Below, piece by piece: positions 37,547 through 45,470 of a stretch of DNA of 64,000 nucleotides (the stretch's first letter is position 1; the number at the start of each line of letters is the position of its first letter). Origin of the DNA: Streptomyces sp. NRRL WC-3618 (GTDB lineage Bacteria > Actinomycetota > Actinomycetes > Streptomycetales > Streptomycetaceae); contig NZ_LGDW01000073.1 of NCBI RefSeq assembly GCF_001280005.1, positions 1-64,000 on the forward strand, read 5' to 3'. Both the position numbers and the translations under genes were made by a program. The notes beneath the pieces were generated by a model that saw only the letters and a program-made list of their open reading frames with translations, was not told where the DNA came from and searched no databases.

Positions 37547-39346
37547 TCACCGCATCCGGGTGGCCCACTCCTGCACCTTGGCGATGCGCTGTCGCAGCTG
37601 TCCCGCCGTCGCCTCCGCGCTCGGCGGCCCGCCGCAGGTGCGGCGCAGCTCGGTGTGGATCACCCCGTGCGGCTTGCCGGTCTGATGGACGTACGCGGCG
37701 ACCATCGTGTTGAGCTGCTTGCGCAGCTCCAGCATCTCCTTGTGGGAGACCACGGGCCGCCGCTCGGCGGGCAGTTCGAGGAGATCGGCCTCGTCGTCGG
37801 GCTTCTTGCGGCTGTGCGCGATCTGCCGGGCCTGCCGCTTCTGCAGCAGCAACTGCACCTGGTCGGGTTCGAGCAGCCCCGGAATCCCGAGGTAGTCCTG
37901 CTCCTCCTCGCTGCCCGGGTGCGCCTGCATACCGAACTCGGCGCCGTCGTACAGCACCCGGTCGAAGACCGCGTCGGACTCCAGCGCCTCGAAGGAGAAC
38001 TGCTCCTGCTCCCCGGTGTCCTCGTCCTCCTCCCGGTTCGCCTCCTCCATCTCCTTCTCGGATTCGGCGTACGGGTCCTCCTCGCCCTCCTTCTTGGGCT
38101 TGTCGAGGGCGTGGTCGCGCTCGACCTCCATCTCGTTGGCGAAGGTGAGGAGGTCGGGGACGGTCGGCAGGAAGACAGAGGCCGTCTCGCCGCGCCGCCT
38201 GGAGCGCACGAAGCGTCCGACGGCCTGGGCGAAGAAGAGGGGCGTGGAAATGGTGGTGGCGTAGACGCCGACCGCCAGCCGGGGCACGTCGACGCCCTCG
38301 GACACCATGCGGACGGCGACCATCCAGCGGGAGTCGTTGTTCGCGAACTCGTCGATGCGGTTGGAGGCGCCGGTGTCGTCGGAGAGGACGACGGTGGCCC
38401 GGGTGCCCGTGATGTCGCGGATCAGCTTGGCGTAGGCGCGGGCGGACTCCTGGTCGGTGGCGATGACGAGCGCCCCGGCGTCCGGGATGCCCTTGCGCAC
38501 CTCGGTCAGCCGTTTGTCGGCGGCGCGCAGCACGCTGGGCATCCACTCGCCGCGCGGGTCGAGGGCGGTACGCCAGGCCTGCGAGACGGCGTCCTTGGTC
38601 ATGGGCTCGCCGAGCCGGGCGGCGATCTCGTCGCCCGCCTTGGTCCGCCACCGCATCTGCCCGCTGTAGGAGAGGAAGATGACGGGCCGCACGACATGGT
38701 CGGCCAGCGCGTTCCCGTACCCGTAGGTGTAGTCGGCGGAGGAGCGCCGGATGCCGTCGTTCCCCTCCTCGTACGTCACGAAGGGGATGGGATTGGTGTC
38801 GGACCGGAAGGGCGTACCGGTGAGCGCCAGGCGCCGGGTGGCGGGCTCGAACGCCTCCAGACAGGCCTCACCCCAGGACTTCGAGTCTCCCGCGTGGTGG
38901 ATCTCGTCGAGGATGACGAGGGTCTTGCGCTGTTCGCAGCGGTTGCGGTGCAGCATGGGCCGCACACCGACACCCGCGTACGTCACGGCGACGCCCTGGT
39001 ACTCCTTGCTGAGCGGCCCCGCGCTGTACTCGGGGTCGAGCTTGATCCCTATCCGCGCCGCCGCCTCGGCCCACTGCTTCTTCAGATGCTCGGTGGGCGC
39101 GACCACGGTCACCTGCTGCACGACATGGTGGTGCAGCAGCCAGGAGGCGAGCGTCAGCGCGAACGTCGTCTTGCCGGCGCCGGGAGTGGCGACGGCGAGG
39201 AAGTCACGCGGCTGCTCCTTGAGATACCTCTCCATCGCCCCCTGCTGCCAGGCCCGCAGCTTGCTGGCGGTACCCCAGGGGGCGCGGCCGGGGAAGGCGG
39301 GCGAGAGGTGGTGGTTCGTGGCGGCACTGGCGGCGGTGGTAGTCAC
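37547..39346 (-). CDS. DEAD/DEAH-box (SF2) helicase
   Basis: A 599-residue SF2 helicase. Motif I is ATPGAGKTT, motif II DEIHH, motif III LTGTPFRSD, and motif VI QAVGRFVRSRRRG; helicase core domains span roughly residues 20-390. A long acidic stretch (EKEMEEANREEDEDTGEQEQ) links to a C-terminal region with LLLQKRQARQIAHSRKK. GTG 39346 was preferred because GGAG lies just upstream and residues before it are Ala-rich; ATG 39430 is possible. It resembles the XPB/ResIII-like helicases conserved in Streptomyces. Substrate unknown. Confidence 0.88.
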   Translation of the reverse strand: MTTTAASAATNHHLSPAFPGRAPWGTASKLRAWQQGAMERYLKEQPRDFLAVATPGAGKTTFALTLASWLLHHHVVQQVTVVAPTEHLKKQWAEAAARIGIKLDPEYSAGPLSKEYQGVAVTYAGVGVRPMLHRNRCEQRKTLVILDEIHHAGDSKSWGEACLEAFEPATRRLALTGTPFRSDTNPIPFVTYEEGNDGIRRSSADYTYGYGNALADHVVRPVIFLSYSGQMRWRTKAGDEIAARLGEPMTKDAVSQAWRTALDPRGEWMPSVLRAADKRLTEVRKGIPDAGALVIATDQESARAYAKLIRDITGTRATVVLSDDTGASNRIDEFANNDSRWMVAVRMVSEGVDVPRLAVGVYATTISTPLFFAQAVGRFVRSRRRGETASVFLPTVPDLLTFANEMEVERDHALDKPKKEGEEDPYAESEKEMEEANREEDEDTGEQEQFSFEALESDAVFDRVLYDGAEFGMQAHPGSEEEQDYLGIPGLLEPDQVQLLLQKRQARQIAHSRKKPDDEADLLELPAERRPVVSHKEMLELRKQLNTMVAAYVHQTGKPHGVIHTELRRTCGGPPSAEATAGQLRQRIAKVQEWATRMR

Positions 39347-39495
39347 GGTCTCCGGGGGTGATCGGTCGGGCGGCTCTGCGGCGGCCGTAGCCACAGCGAC
39401 GGCTGGGGCTACGTATGACAACCGGGCCACCCTACCGGCGGCCCGGTCGTGTCAACGTGCGTACGACGCGGGGTGACCCGGGGATGGGACTCAGC

Positions 39496-39885
39496 TCACA
39501 CCGACGGCTCGGCCAGGTCCCGCAGCACCTCGGAGATGGCCTTGACCTCGTCCACGCTGCCGGAGGCCACCGCGATCACCAGACGTTCGGCGGTATCGAT
39601 GTCCGGCCGCAGCTGAACGTCGTTCAGCGCCAGAAAGACGACGCAGGAGGTCCACGCGGTGCGCTTGTTGCCGTCGACGAAGGGGCGGTTGACAGCGAGC
39701 GACTGCAAGAGGGCCGCCGCTTTATCGAACAGGTCGGAGTACGCCTCCTGCCCGAACATCGAAGCCGAGGGACGATGCACGGCCGACTCGAGCAGACCGG
39801 CGTCACGAACGACAACTTGCTGATCGTCGACAGCGAGTCCGGCGATGTCCAGAACGTCCTCGGCCGACAGATAGATGTACGTCAC
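39496..39885 (-). CDS. Doc-like (Fic fold) toxin, altered motif
   Basis: A 129-residue Fic-fold protein of the death-on-curing family, whose P1 phage member phosphorylates EF-Tu. The catalytic loop reads NRPFVDGNKRTA. The Fic/Doc His position (HxFx(D/E)xNKR) is occupied by R67, while F69, D71, N73, K74 and R75 are kept. Either the activity is altered or another residue substitutes. GTG 39885 overlaps the antitoxin stop as GTGA, so the two are translationally coupled, as in type II toxin-antitoxin pairs. Confidence 0.85.
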   Translation of the reverse strand: MTYIYLSAEDVLDIAGLAVDDQQVVVRDAGLLESAVHRPSASMFGQEAYSDLFDKAAALLQSLAVNRPFVDGNKRTAWTSCVVFLALNDVQLRPDIDTAERLVIAVASGSVDEVKAISEVLRDLAEPSV

Positions 39886-40082
39886 TTGAGCCGCTCCAAC
39901 AGTTCGGCCCACTTGACGGTCTGCTCCTTGGCGGCCTTACGGACCAGCGCCTCGTGAGCCGTCCTGGAGAGGTAGTCGTCCACAGCCTTCAGCAATATGG
40001 CGTGCATACTCGTGCCCTCCTCCTCGGCGCGCAGCTTCAGAGCTTCCGTCTGGTCGTCGCGAAGACGCAGGTTCATAGCCAT
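39882..40082 (-). CDS. Antitoxin of the Doc module
   Basis: A 66-residue protein. MAMNLRLRDDQTEALKLRAEEEGTSMHAILLKAVDDYL is a ribbon-helix-helix DNA-binding pattern; the tail LVRKAAKEQTVKWAELLERLK should wrap and block the Doc toxin. ATG 40082 gives the shortest sensible product. The upstream DNA contains repeated ggtaccac words, which would suit autoregulation. It is the first gene of the pair. Confidence 0.82.
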   Translation of the reverse strand: MAMNLRLRDDQTEALKLRAEEEGTSMHAILLKAVDDYLSRTAHEALVRKAAKEQTVKWAELLERLK

Positions 40083-40090
40083 ACCAAAAC

Positions 40091-40122
40091 GGTACCACCC
40101 GCCGGGGTCAGATTGGTACCAC
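40091..40122. promoter_or_regulatory. Candidate operator of the Doc module
   Basis: GGTACCAC occurs at 40091-40098 and again at 40115-40122, spaced 24 bases apart (about two helix turns), directly upstream of the antitoxin start. RHH antitoxins typically bind such repeats. Confidence 0.5.
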
Positions 40123-41592
40123 TCAGGGGTGAGCGGCCCGCACCCGCGTAGTAACCCAAGCCCCCACCAACGCCACCCCCGCCATAGGCAGAAACACCGC
40201 GGCGAAGGCGCCGGGATGGGAGCCGCCGCCCGACACGGCGGAGGCATGGGCGACCGTCCCCCCGCCCAACGCGGCGAACGCCGCACCCCCGCCGGCCAGC
40301 AGCACCACATTGGACAGCGCGTCGGAGATCTGCAGGGCGGCGGAGTTGGTGCCGGCCTCCTCCGGGGCGGAGAGATGAAGCAGCAGCACGCTGGTGCTGG
40401 AGATGACCAGCCCCATCCCGAAGCACCCGAACGCCCACACCACCGCGAGGGTCCACACCGGCACGGCGTCGATCAGCACGGCGGGCGCCGCGGCGATGGA
40501 GAGGGCGACCACCACCATCCCGAACGTCATCATCCGCTCCCGGTACGGCTCCATCCGCGCCCGCGCCTGCACGGACGACCCCAGCGCCCACGTCACCCCG
40601 CCGGCCGCGAGCGAGAACCCGGCCATCGTCGGCGACAGCCCCCGCTGCGTGACGAGCATCAGCGGTACGAAGGACTCGGCGGCGATGAACGAGCCCGCGG
40701 CGACCCCGCGCAACAGGACGACGGACGGCAGCCCGCGCGCGGCCCGATAGGTCCCCCGGGGCAGCAGCCCGCGTACGGCGGGCACGAGCAGCGCGACGCC
40801 CAGCAGCCCGGGAACGGCCGAGACCCACCGCAGATCCTGGGCGGCGTACTGAAGCAGCCCGGCCCCGAGCGAAATCCCCAGGGCGAGCCGAATACGACGC
40901 CGGCCCCCCTCCACGTCCCGCTCCCCCTCCTTCACGGCCCCGCCGGCCAGCCGCCGGATCTGAGGCAGCGCGAGGGCGACCGGAAAGACGACGAGCACGG
41001 GTATCCCGACGAACACCCACCGCCAGCCGAGCTGCTCGGTGACGGCACCCGCGGCGAGCGGCCCGACCACCGAGGGCACCACCCAACTGGCGGCGAACGC
41101 GGCCATGATGGCGGCCCGCAACCGCTCGGGATAGGCCCGCCCCACCACGACGTACAGGGCGACGATCACCAGCCCGCCCCCCAGCCCCTGCACGGCCCGC
41201 CCGGCGATGAACAGCCACATGACCCCGGCGGTCCCGGACAACAGCAACCCGGCGGCGAAGGCGGCGATCCCGGTGGTCAGCGCCCCCAGCGGCCCCTTGC
41301 GGTCGGACCACTGCCCGGCGAGCACCATGCCGAAGAGGCTGGTGGTGAAGTACCCGGAGAAGGCGAACGCGTACAGCGACACCCCGTCCAGTTCCCGCGC
41401 CGCCACCGGCATGGCCGTCCCCACGGCGGTCGCCTCGAAGGCGATCAGCAGCACGACGGACACGATCCCGACACTGAGAGCCCGATAGGAACGCCCCAGA
41501 ACCCCTTCACCGGTTACGGCGGCCAGAGGGTTTTCCGGAGGGGTTTCCGCTTCGGCGGCGACGCCTGTGTCGCCCGGTTCCAGGGTGGTCAT
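40123..41592 (-). CDS. MFS efflux transporter
   Basis: A 489-residue major-facilitator protein with at least twelve membrane segments. LLIAFEATAVGTAMPVAARELDG, GQWSDRKGPLGALTTG (motif A) and FIAGRAVQGLGGGLVIVALYVVVGRAYPERLRAAIMAAFAASWVVPSVVGPLAAG (motifs B/C) indicate a drug:proton antiporter. ATG 41592 starts a plausible cytosolic tail; the longer frame upstream is proline/arginine-rich and not conserved. The closest gene on the same strand is the Doc module downstream. The substrate is not evident. Confidence 0.9.
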   Translation of the reverse strand: MTTLEPGDTGVAAEAETPPENPLAAVTGEGVLGRSYRALSVGIVSVVLLIAFEATAVGTAMPVAARELDGVSLYAFAFSGYFTTSLFGMVLAGQWSDRKGPLGALTTGIAAFAAGLLLSGTAGVMWLFIAGRAVQGLGGGLVIVALYVVVGRAYPERLRAAIMAAFAASWVVPSVVGPLAAGAVTEQLGWRWVFVGIPVLVVFPVALALPQIRRLAGGAVKEGERDVEGGRRRIRLALGISLGAGLLQYAAQDLRWVSAVPGLLGVALLVPAVRGLLPRGTYRAARGLPSVVLLRGVAAGSFIAAESFVPLMLVTQRGLSPTMAGFSLAAGGVTWALGSSVQARARMEPYRERMMTFGMVVVALSIAAAPAVLIDAVPVWTLAVVWAFGCFGMGLVISSTSVLLLHLSAPEEAGTNSAALQISDALSNVVLLAGGGAAFAALGGGTVAHASAVSGGGSHPGAFAAVFLPMAGVALVGAWVTTRVRAAHP

Positions 41593-41853
41593 GCAGGCCA
41601 GCGTAAGGGCCAACCCCGACCTTGACCCCTGTCGGAGGGAGGGCCCGTCCCGGGACCTTGGTCCTACGCCCCCCGGCCGCCGCCCTCTCCCCCTCCTCCC
41701 TCCCTCTCTCCCCCAGCCCATTCATGAACGGCGTGTGGCAGTCCCGTTGCAGCGCGCCCGGTTCCCTTGTTCCCCCGCGCTCCCCGCCCCTACGGTCAAG
41801 TCACCAAGTTCGGAACGGACAAGGGACCGACAAACCCTCTCCGCTCCCAACAC

Positions 41854-41925
41854 GGCCGTGTGCCCGAGTGGTTCAGGGATTCGCCTGCAAAGCGAATTAC
41901 GCGGGTTCGATTCCCGCCACGGCCT
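41854..41925 (+). tRNA. tRNA-Cys (anticodon GCA)
   Basis: Acceptor GGCCGTG pairs with CACGGCC; the anticodon stem TTCGC/GCGAA holds loop CTGCAAA with GCA; the T arm is GCGGG-TTCGATT-CCCGC. No CCA is encoded apart from the chance CC that follows. Confidence 0.95.
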
Positions 41926-42005
41926 CCGAAACGGCACTTCTGGTTGTTCCGCTCTCCAAGCCCAGCCGAAGGCAGAAGTGAAGACAAAGGCGAAGGCGAA
42001 GGCGA

Positions 42006-42860
42006 CTACGCGGACGGCCGGTCGATCGTCTTCGCCCGCCGCAACAGCCACAGTGTGAAGGCGAGGGTCGAGACGTCCGTGCTCAGAGGGCGGAGGGTGG
42101 CCCTGGGCTCGTTCCAGGTGAGGACCGTGCCCGTTCTGCCGTCCAGGACCAGGCTGTTGCTCTCCGAAAGGTGACCCAGGCGGATCAAGTCGCCCGCACC
42201 TTGCGGGAGTTCGGCCCATGGCTGCTCGTCCGCGCAGTACTCCGCGAGGGTCGGCAGCGGTATGTCGGTATCCAGGTGGAAGTGGACACCGTCCTCCGGG
42301 AGTCCCGTGCCGCTCAGGAAGCGGCGCGTCGGCTCGTGGGTGAGCGAGGTCGGGAAGTCGACGTCCTCGAAGCGCGCCACCTTGTTGTGGCCGAAATCCT
42401 GCTCGAGAAGCCGGGCGGGCAGGTCGAGGGCGAGGCCCGACTCCGCGCCGGGAACGGCGAACCTGGCCAGCGGGCGGATCAGGGCGGCCATCTTCCAGTA
42501 CGGCAGCACGTCACCGCTGGTGCCCTGCGCGAACACCGCCAGCAGGTACCGGGAGGTCTCCGTCGGCGTCGGTGGAGCGAACCGGCCGGCCACGAAAGCC
42601 AGTTGGCCTCGCGCGGCAGCCATCTCCTCCGTCACCGCCGCGAACCGCAGCAGCGCCTCCAGCGAGGAGACCGGCGGACGCCGCTCCATCGGGGCGAGGC
42701 CGGTGGGCGAGAGGTACCGCGTGGGCGTCTCTACCGTCGCGCTCGCCACCGTCCGCAGGGCCCCGGCACGCAGCGCGCCGTACCTCAACCGGCCCCTGCG
42801 GGACGGCAGTCCCACGCGTGTCAGCGATGCACTCCTGGTCGGTGTGATCGTCGTGCTCAT
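42006..42860 (-). CDS. SUKH-4-like family protein
   Basis: A 284-residue soluble protein. The C-terminal half (LTHEPTRRFLSGTGLPEDG, WAELPQGAGDLIRLGHLSESNSLVLDGRTGTVLTW, LSTDVSTLAFTLWLL) matches the SUKH-4 fold, a large group of immunity proteins against polymorphic toxins and deaminases. The first 70 residues are basic and unlike the domain. ATG 42860 has GGGGGA upstream. No toxin gene is adjacent; the neighbour is tRNA-Cys. Many Streptomyces SUKH proteins are orphans, so an immunity role is not proven. Confidence 0.75.
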   Translation of the reverse strand: MSTTITPTRSASLTRVGLPSRRGRLRYGALRAGALRTVASATVETPTRYLSPTGLAPMERRPPVSSLEALLRFAAVTEEMAAARGQLAFVAGRFAPPTPTETSRYLLAVFAQGTSGDVLPYWKMAALIRPLARFAVPGAESGLALDLPARLLEQDFGHNKVARFEDVDFPTSLTHEPTRRFLSGTGLPEDGVHFHLDTDIPLPTLAEYCADEQPWAELPQGAGDLIRLGHLSESNSLVLDGRTGTVLTWNEPRATLRPLSTDVSTLAFTLWLLRRAKTIDRPSA

Positions 42861-43011
42861 GATGTCCCCCGCGCATGGTTGTTCACGGTCCCCCGGACGC
42901 GACGTCGAAGACGTCCACTGCCCGGCAGGCCCTCCCACTGCCCAGAACACTACGCGGCACCACTGACAACGGCCTCTGACCTGGGGCGAAACCCAAGATG
43001 CCCGACCGCAC

Positions 43012-43164
43012 TCAGCCGAAGTACACGCCACCCACGACGACCACGACCGCCGCCACGACGAACAGCAGCACCCACGCCAGAATCTTGCCGGGCGTCGGCC
43101 CGGGCTCGTAGCGCGGCTCCTCCACAGCGGGAGCCAGATTCCCTTCCGGGCTCGGGTTCGTCAT
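43012..43164 (-). CDS. 50-residue membrane protein coupled to XDH operon
   Basis: A short frame starting at ATG 43164, whose first codon overlaps the stop of the molybdo-hydroxylase large subunit as ATGA. The product has a polar N-terminal half (NPSPEGNLAPAVEEPRYEPGP) and one membrane helix (ILAWVLLFVVAAVVVVVGGVYFG). The coupling means it is made in step with the enzyme; a role in membrane tethering is an inference. Confidence 0.72.
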   Translation of the reverse strand: MTNPSPEGNLAPAVEEPRYEPGPTPGKILAWVLLFVVAAVVVVVGGVYFG

Positions 43165-45470
43165 GGCGTCGTCACCACCGCCGCCTGCGGGCGGATCGGG
43201 AGCCGGTTCACCGGGCGGCCCGTCGCCGCGCGTACCGCCGAGGCGATGGCGGCCGGTGACGTCACCACCGGTACCGCGCTCGCCGCCTTCGCGCCGAACG
43301 GGGCGACCACGTCCCGTTCCTCGACCAGCTTGACGATGCGGATGTCCGGGGCGTCCAGGGCGGTGGGGAGGGCGTAGCCCGTGAGGTCGGGGTGGCGGAT
43401 CAGCCCGCGCGCGGAGCGCAGGTTCTCCGTGAGCGCGATGCCGACGCCCTGGGTGACGCCCGCCTCGATCCGGGCCGCCAGCTGGGCCGGGTTGAGGACT
43501 CGGCCGACGTCCTGGGCGAGCGCCACCTCCACCACGCGTACCGAACCCAGTTCGATGTCGACGTCCACCACCGCGCGGATCGCGCAGAAGGCGAGGCCCA
43601 CGAAGGCGTCGCCCTGGCCCGCCTCGTCGAGGGGTTCCGTCGGGTGGGGGCGGCACTGGGCCGTGGCCCACAGTTCCTTGCCGTCCATCGCCTCCGTCAC
43701 CGTGGTCGACAGGACACCGTCGTACGAGGTGATCTTGCCGTCGATGATCTGGAGCAGCTCCGTGGACATGCCGAACTTGTGTGCCAGGGGCTGGAGGAGC
43801 TGGGTGCGGACCATCTTCGCGGCCCGCTCCACCGCGCCGCCCGACACCCAGGTGTGGCGGCCTCGGGCGCCCGGGCCGGCCGGGGGCTGGTCGGTGTCGA
43901 CGGGGGCCACGTGGACCTCGTCGATGCCCAGCGTCTCCTGGACGATCTGGCGGGCCAGGGTGGTGAAGCCCTGGCCTGTTTCCACCGCCGCGCACAGGAC
44001 CGTGGCGATGCCGTCGTGGACCTTGACGGTGGCCGTCGAGACCTCGTCCGCGCCCTCGGCGCCGAGCATGTGGACCATGCCCAGGCCGTAGCCGACGCCA
44101 CGGCGGACAGCGCCCGGTTCACCGGCGCCCTCGGGGCCGCCGGGAAGCAGCCACTCGTCCTCGGGAGTGTCCTTGGGGAGCGCCGGGAGCGGGAAGTCGC
44201 GTACCGCCTGGAGGAGTTCGGCGACCGGCGCCGGGCAGGTGACGGACTGGCCGGTGGGCAGTACGTCACCGGTGGCCATCGCGTTGCGCAGGCGCAGCTC
44301 GGCCGGGTCGACGCCCAGTTTCTTCGCGAGCTTGTCCATCTGGGCCTCGTAGGCCGCGCAGACCTGCATCGCGCCCTCGCCGCGCACATGGCCGGAGGGG
44401 GGGTTGTTGGTGCGGACGGCCCAGCCCTCGATGAAGGCGTTGGGGACGACGTACGGGCCGCAGGCGAAGGAGACGGCCGCCGCGAGGGTCTCCCCCGAGG
44501 TGTCCGCGTACGCGCCCGCGTCGAGCAGGATCTGCGCCTCGACCTTCACCAGCTTGCCGTCGGTGTCCGCGTGGTGGCGGTAGCGCAGGAGGGTGGGATG
44601 TCTGTGGACGTGGCCGAGGAAGGACTCCTCGCGGGTCGCCGTCAGCTTCACCGGGCAGCCGGTCTTCAGCGCCAGCAGGCCCAGCGGGAGCTGGAAGCCC
44701 TGGTCCTCGCGGTCGGCGGTGGCGCCGGGGACTCCGGTGACGACCACTTTCACCCGCTCCGGCTCCAGGCCGTAACAGGCGGCGGCGGCGTCGCGGTCGG
44801 CGTGCGGGTCGGTGGAGGCGACATACAGCTCCACGCCGCCGTCGGGGCGCGGTACCGCGAGGCCCGCCTCGGCGCCGATGGGGGCCGGGTCCTGGCGGCC
44901 GATGCGGTAGAGGCCCTCCACGACGATCTCGCCGAGCGCGTCCGGGTCGCCGTGGCGCAGCGGGATGTGCCGGATCAGGTTGCCGTCGGGGTGCAGTGCT
45001 TCGGCCTCGAAGGCCTGCTCGGGGTCGGTCACCGGGTCGAGCACCTCGTACTCGACGATGATGGCGGCGGCCGCCATCCGCGCGGTGTCCGGGTGGTCGG
45101 CGGCGACGGCGGCGATGGGTTCCCCGTGGTGGCGCACGACCTCTGAGGCGAACATCGGGCGGTCGGCTCTGCCGCGGCCGTGCAGTTCGGTCCCCGGCAC
45201 ATCCTCATGCGTGACGACGGCCCGTACGCCGGGCATCTCGCGCGCGTGGGCGGTGTCGATGGAGACGATGCGCGCGTGCGGGTGCGGTGAGCGCAGGACG
45301 GCGGCCCACAGCAGGCCCTCGGCCCACAGGTCGGCCGCGTACGGGAACGTGCCCTCCGTCTTCGCGCGCGCGTCGGCGGTCGGCAGCGACACGCCGAGGC
45401 CGTGCGGGAGCGCCTCCGCGTCGGGGGCGACTTCCGCGGTGGTGGTCGCGGTGGCTGCTTCGTTGCTCAC
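43161..45470 (-). CDS. Molybdopterin-binding large subunit, XDH family, atypical
   Basis: A 769-residue large subunit of the xanthine dehydrogenase/CO dehydrogenase family. It has the N-terminal hammerhead-type domain (KTEGTFPYAADLW), and cofactor-domain motifs such as SGHVRGEGAMQVCAAYE and GARGRHTWVSGGAVERAAK. In active enzymes a GAKGxGE segment near the C terminus supplies the catalytic Glu. Here it reads GAKAASA, with A732 in place of Glu. It could have a different reaction or be inactive. GTG 45470 overlaps the FeS subunit stop, and a 50-residue membrane protein overlaps its own stop. Confidence 0.85.
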   Translation of the reverse strand: MSNEAATATTTAEVAPDAEALPHGLGVSLPTADARAKTEGTFPYAADLWAEGLLWAAVLRSPHPHARIVSIDTAHAREMPGVRAVVTHEDVPGTELHGRGRADRPMFASEVVRHHGEPIAAVAADHPDTARMAAAAIIVEYEVLDPVTDPEQAFEAEALHPDGNLIRHIPLRHGDPDALGEIVVEGLYRIGRQDPAPIGAEAGLAVPRPDGGVELYVASTDPHADRDAAAACYGLEPERVKVVVTGVPGATADREDQGFQLPLGLLALKTGCPVKLTATREESFLGHVHRHPTLLRYRHHADTDGKLVKVEAQILLDAGAYADTSGETLAAAVSFACGPYVVPNAFIEGWAVRTNNPPSGHVRGEGAMQVCAAYEAQMDKLAKKLGVDPAELRLRNAMATGDVLPTGQSVTCPAPVAELLQAVRDFPLPALPKDTPEDEWLLPGGPEGAGEPGAVRRGVGYGLGMVHMLGAEGADEVSTATVKVHDGIATVLCAAVETGQGFTTLARQIVQETLGIDEVHVAPVDTDQPPAGPGARGRHTWVSGGAVERAAKMVRTQLLQPLAHKFGMSTELLQIIDGKITSYDGVLSTTVTEAMDGKELWATAQCRPHPTEPLDEAGQGDAFVGLAFCAIRAVVDVDIELGSVRVVEVALAQDVGRVLNPAQLAARIEAGVTQGVGIALTENLRSARGLIRHPDLTGYALPTALDAPDIRIVKLVEERDVVAPFGAKAASAVPVVTSPAAIASAVRAATGRPVNRLPIRPQAAVVTTP

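Noticed and set aside
37283..39361. A 692-codon plus-strand frame opposite the DEAD helicase
   Set aside because: Shadow frame; the minus strand has all helicase motifs.
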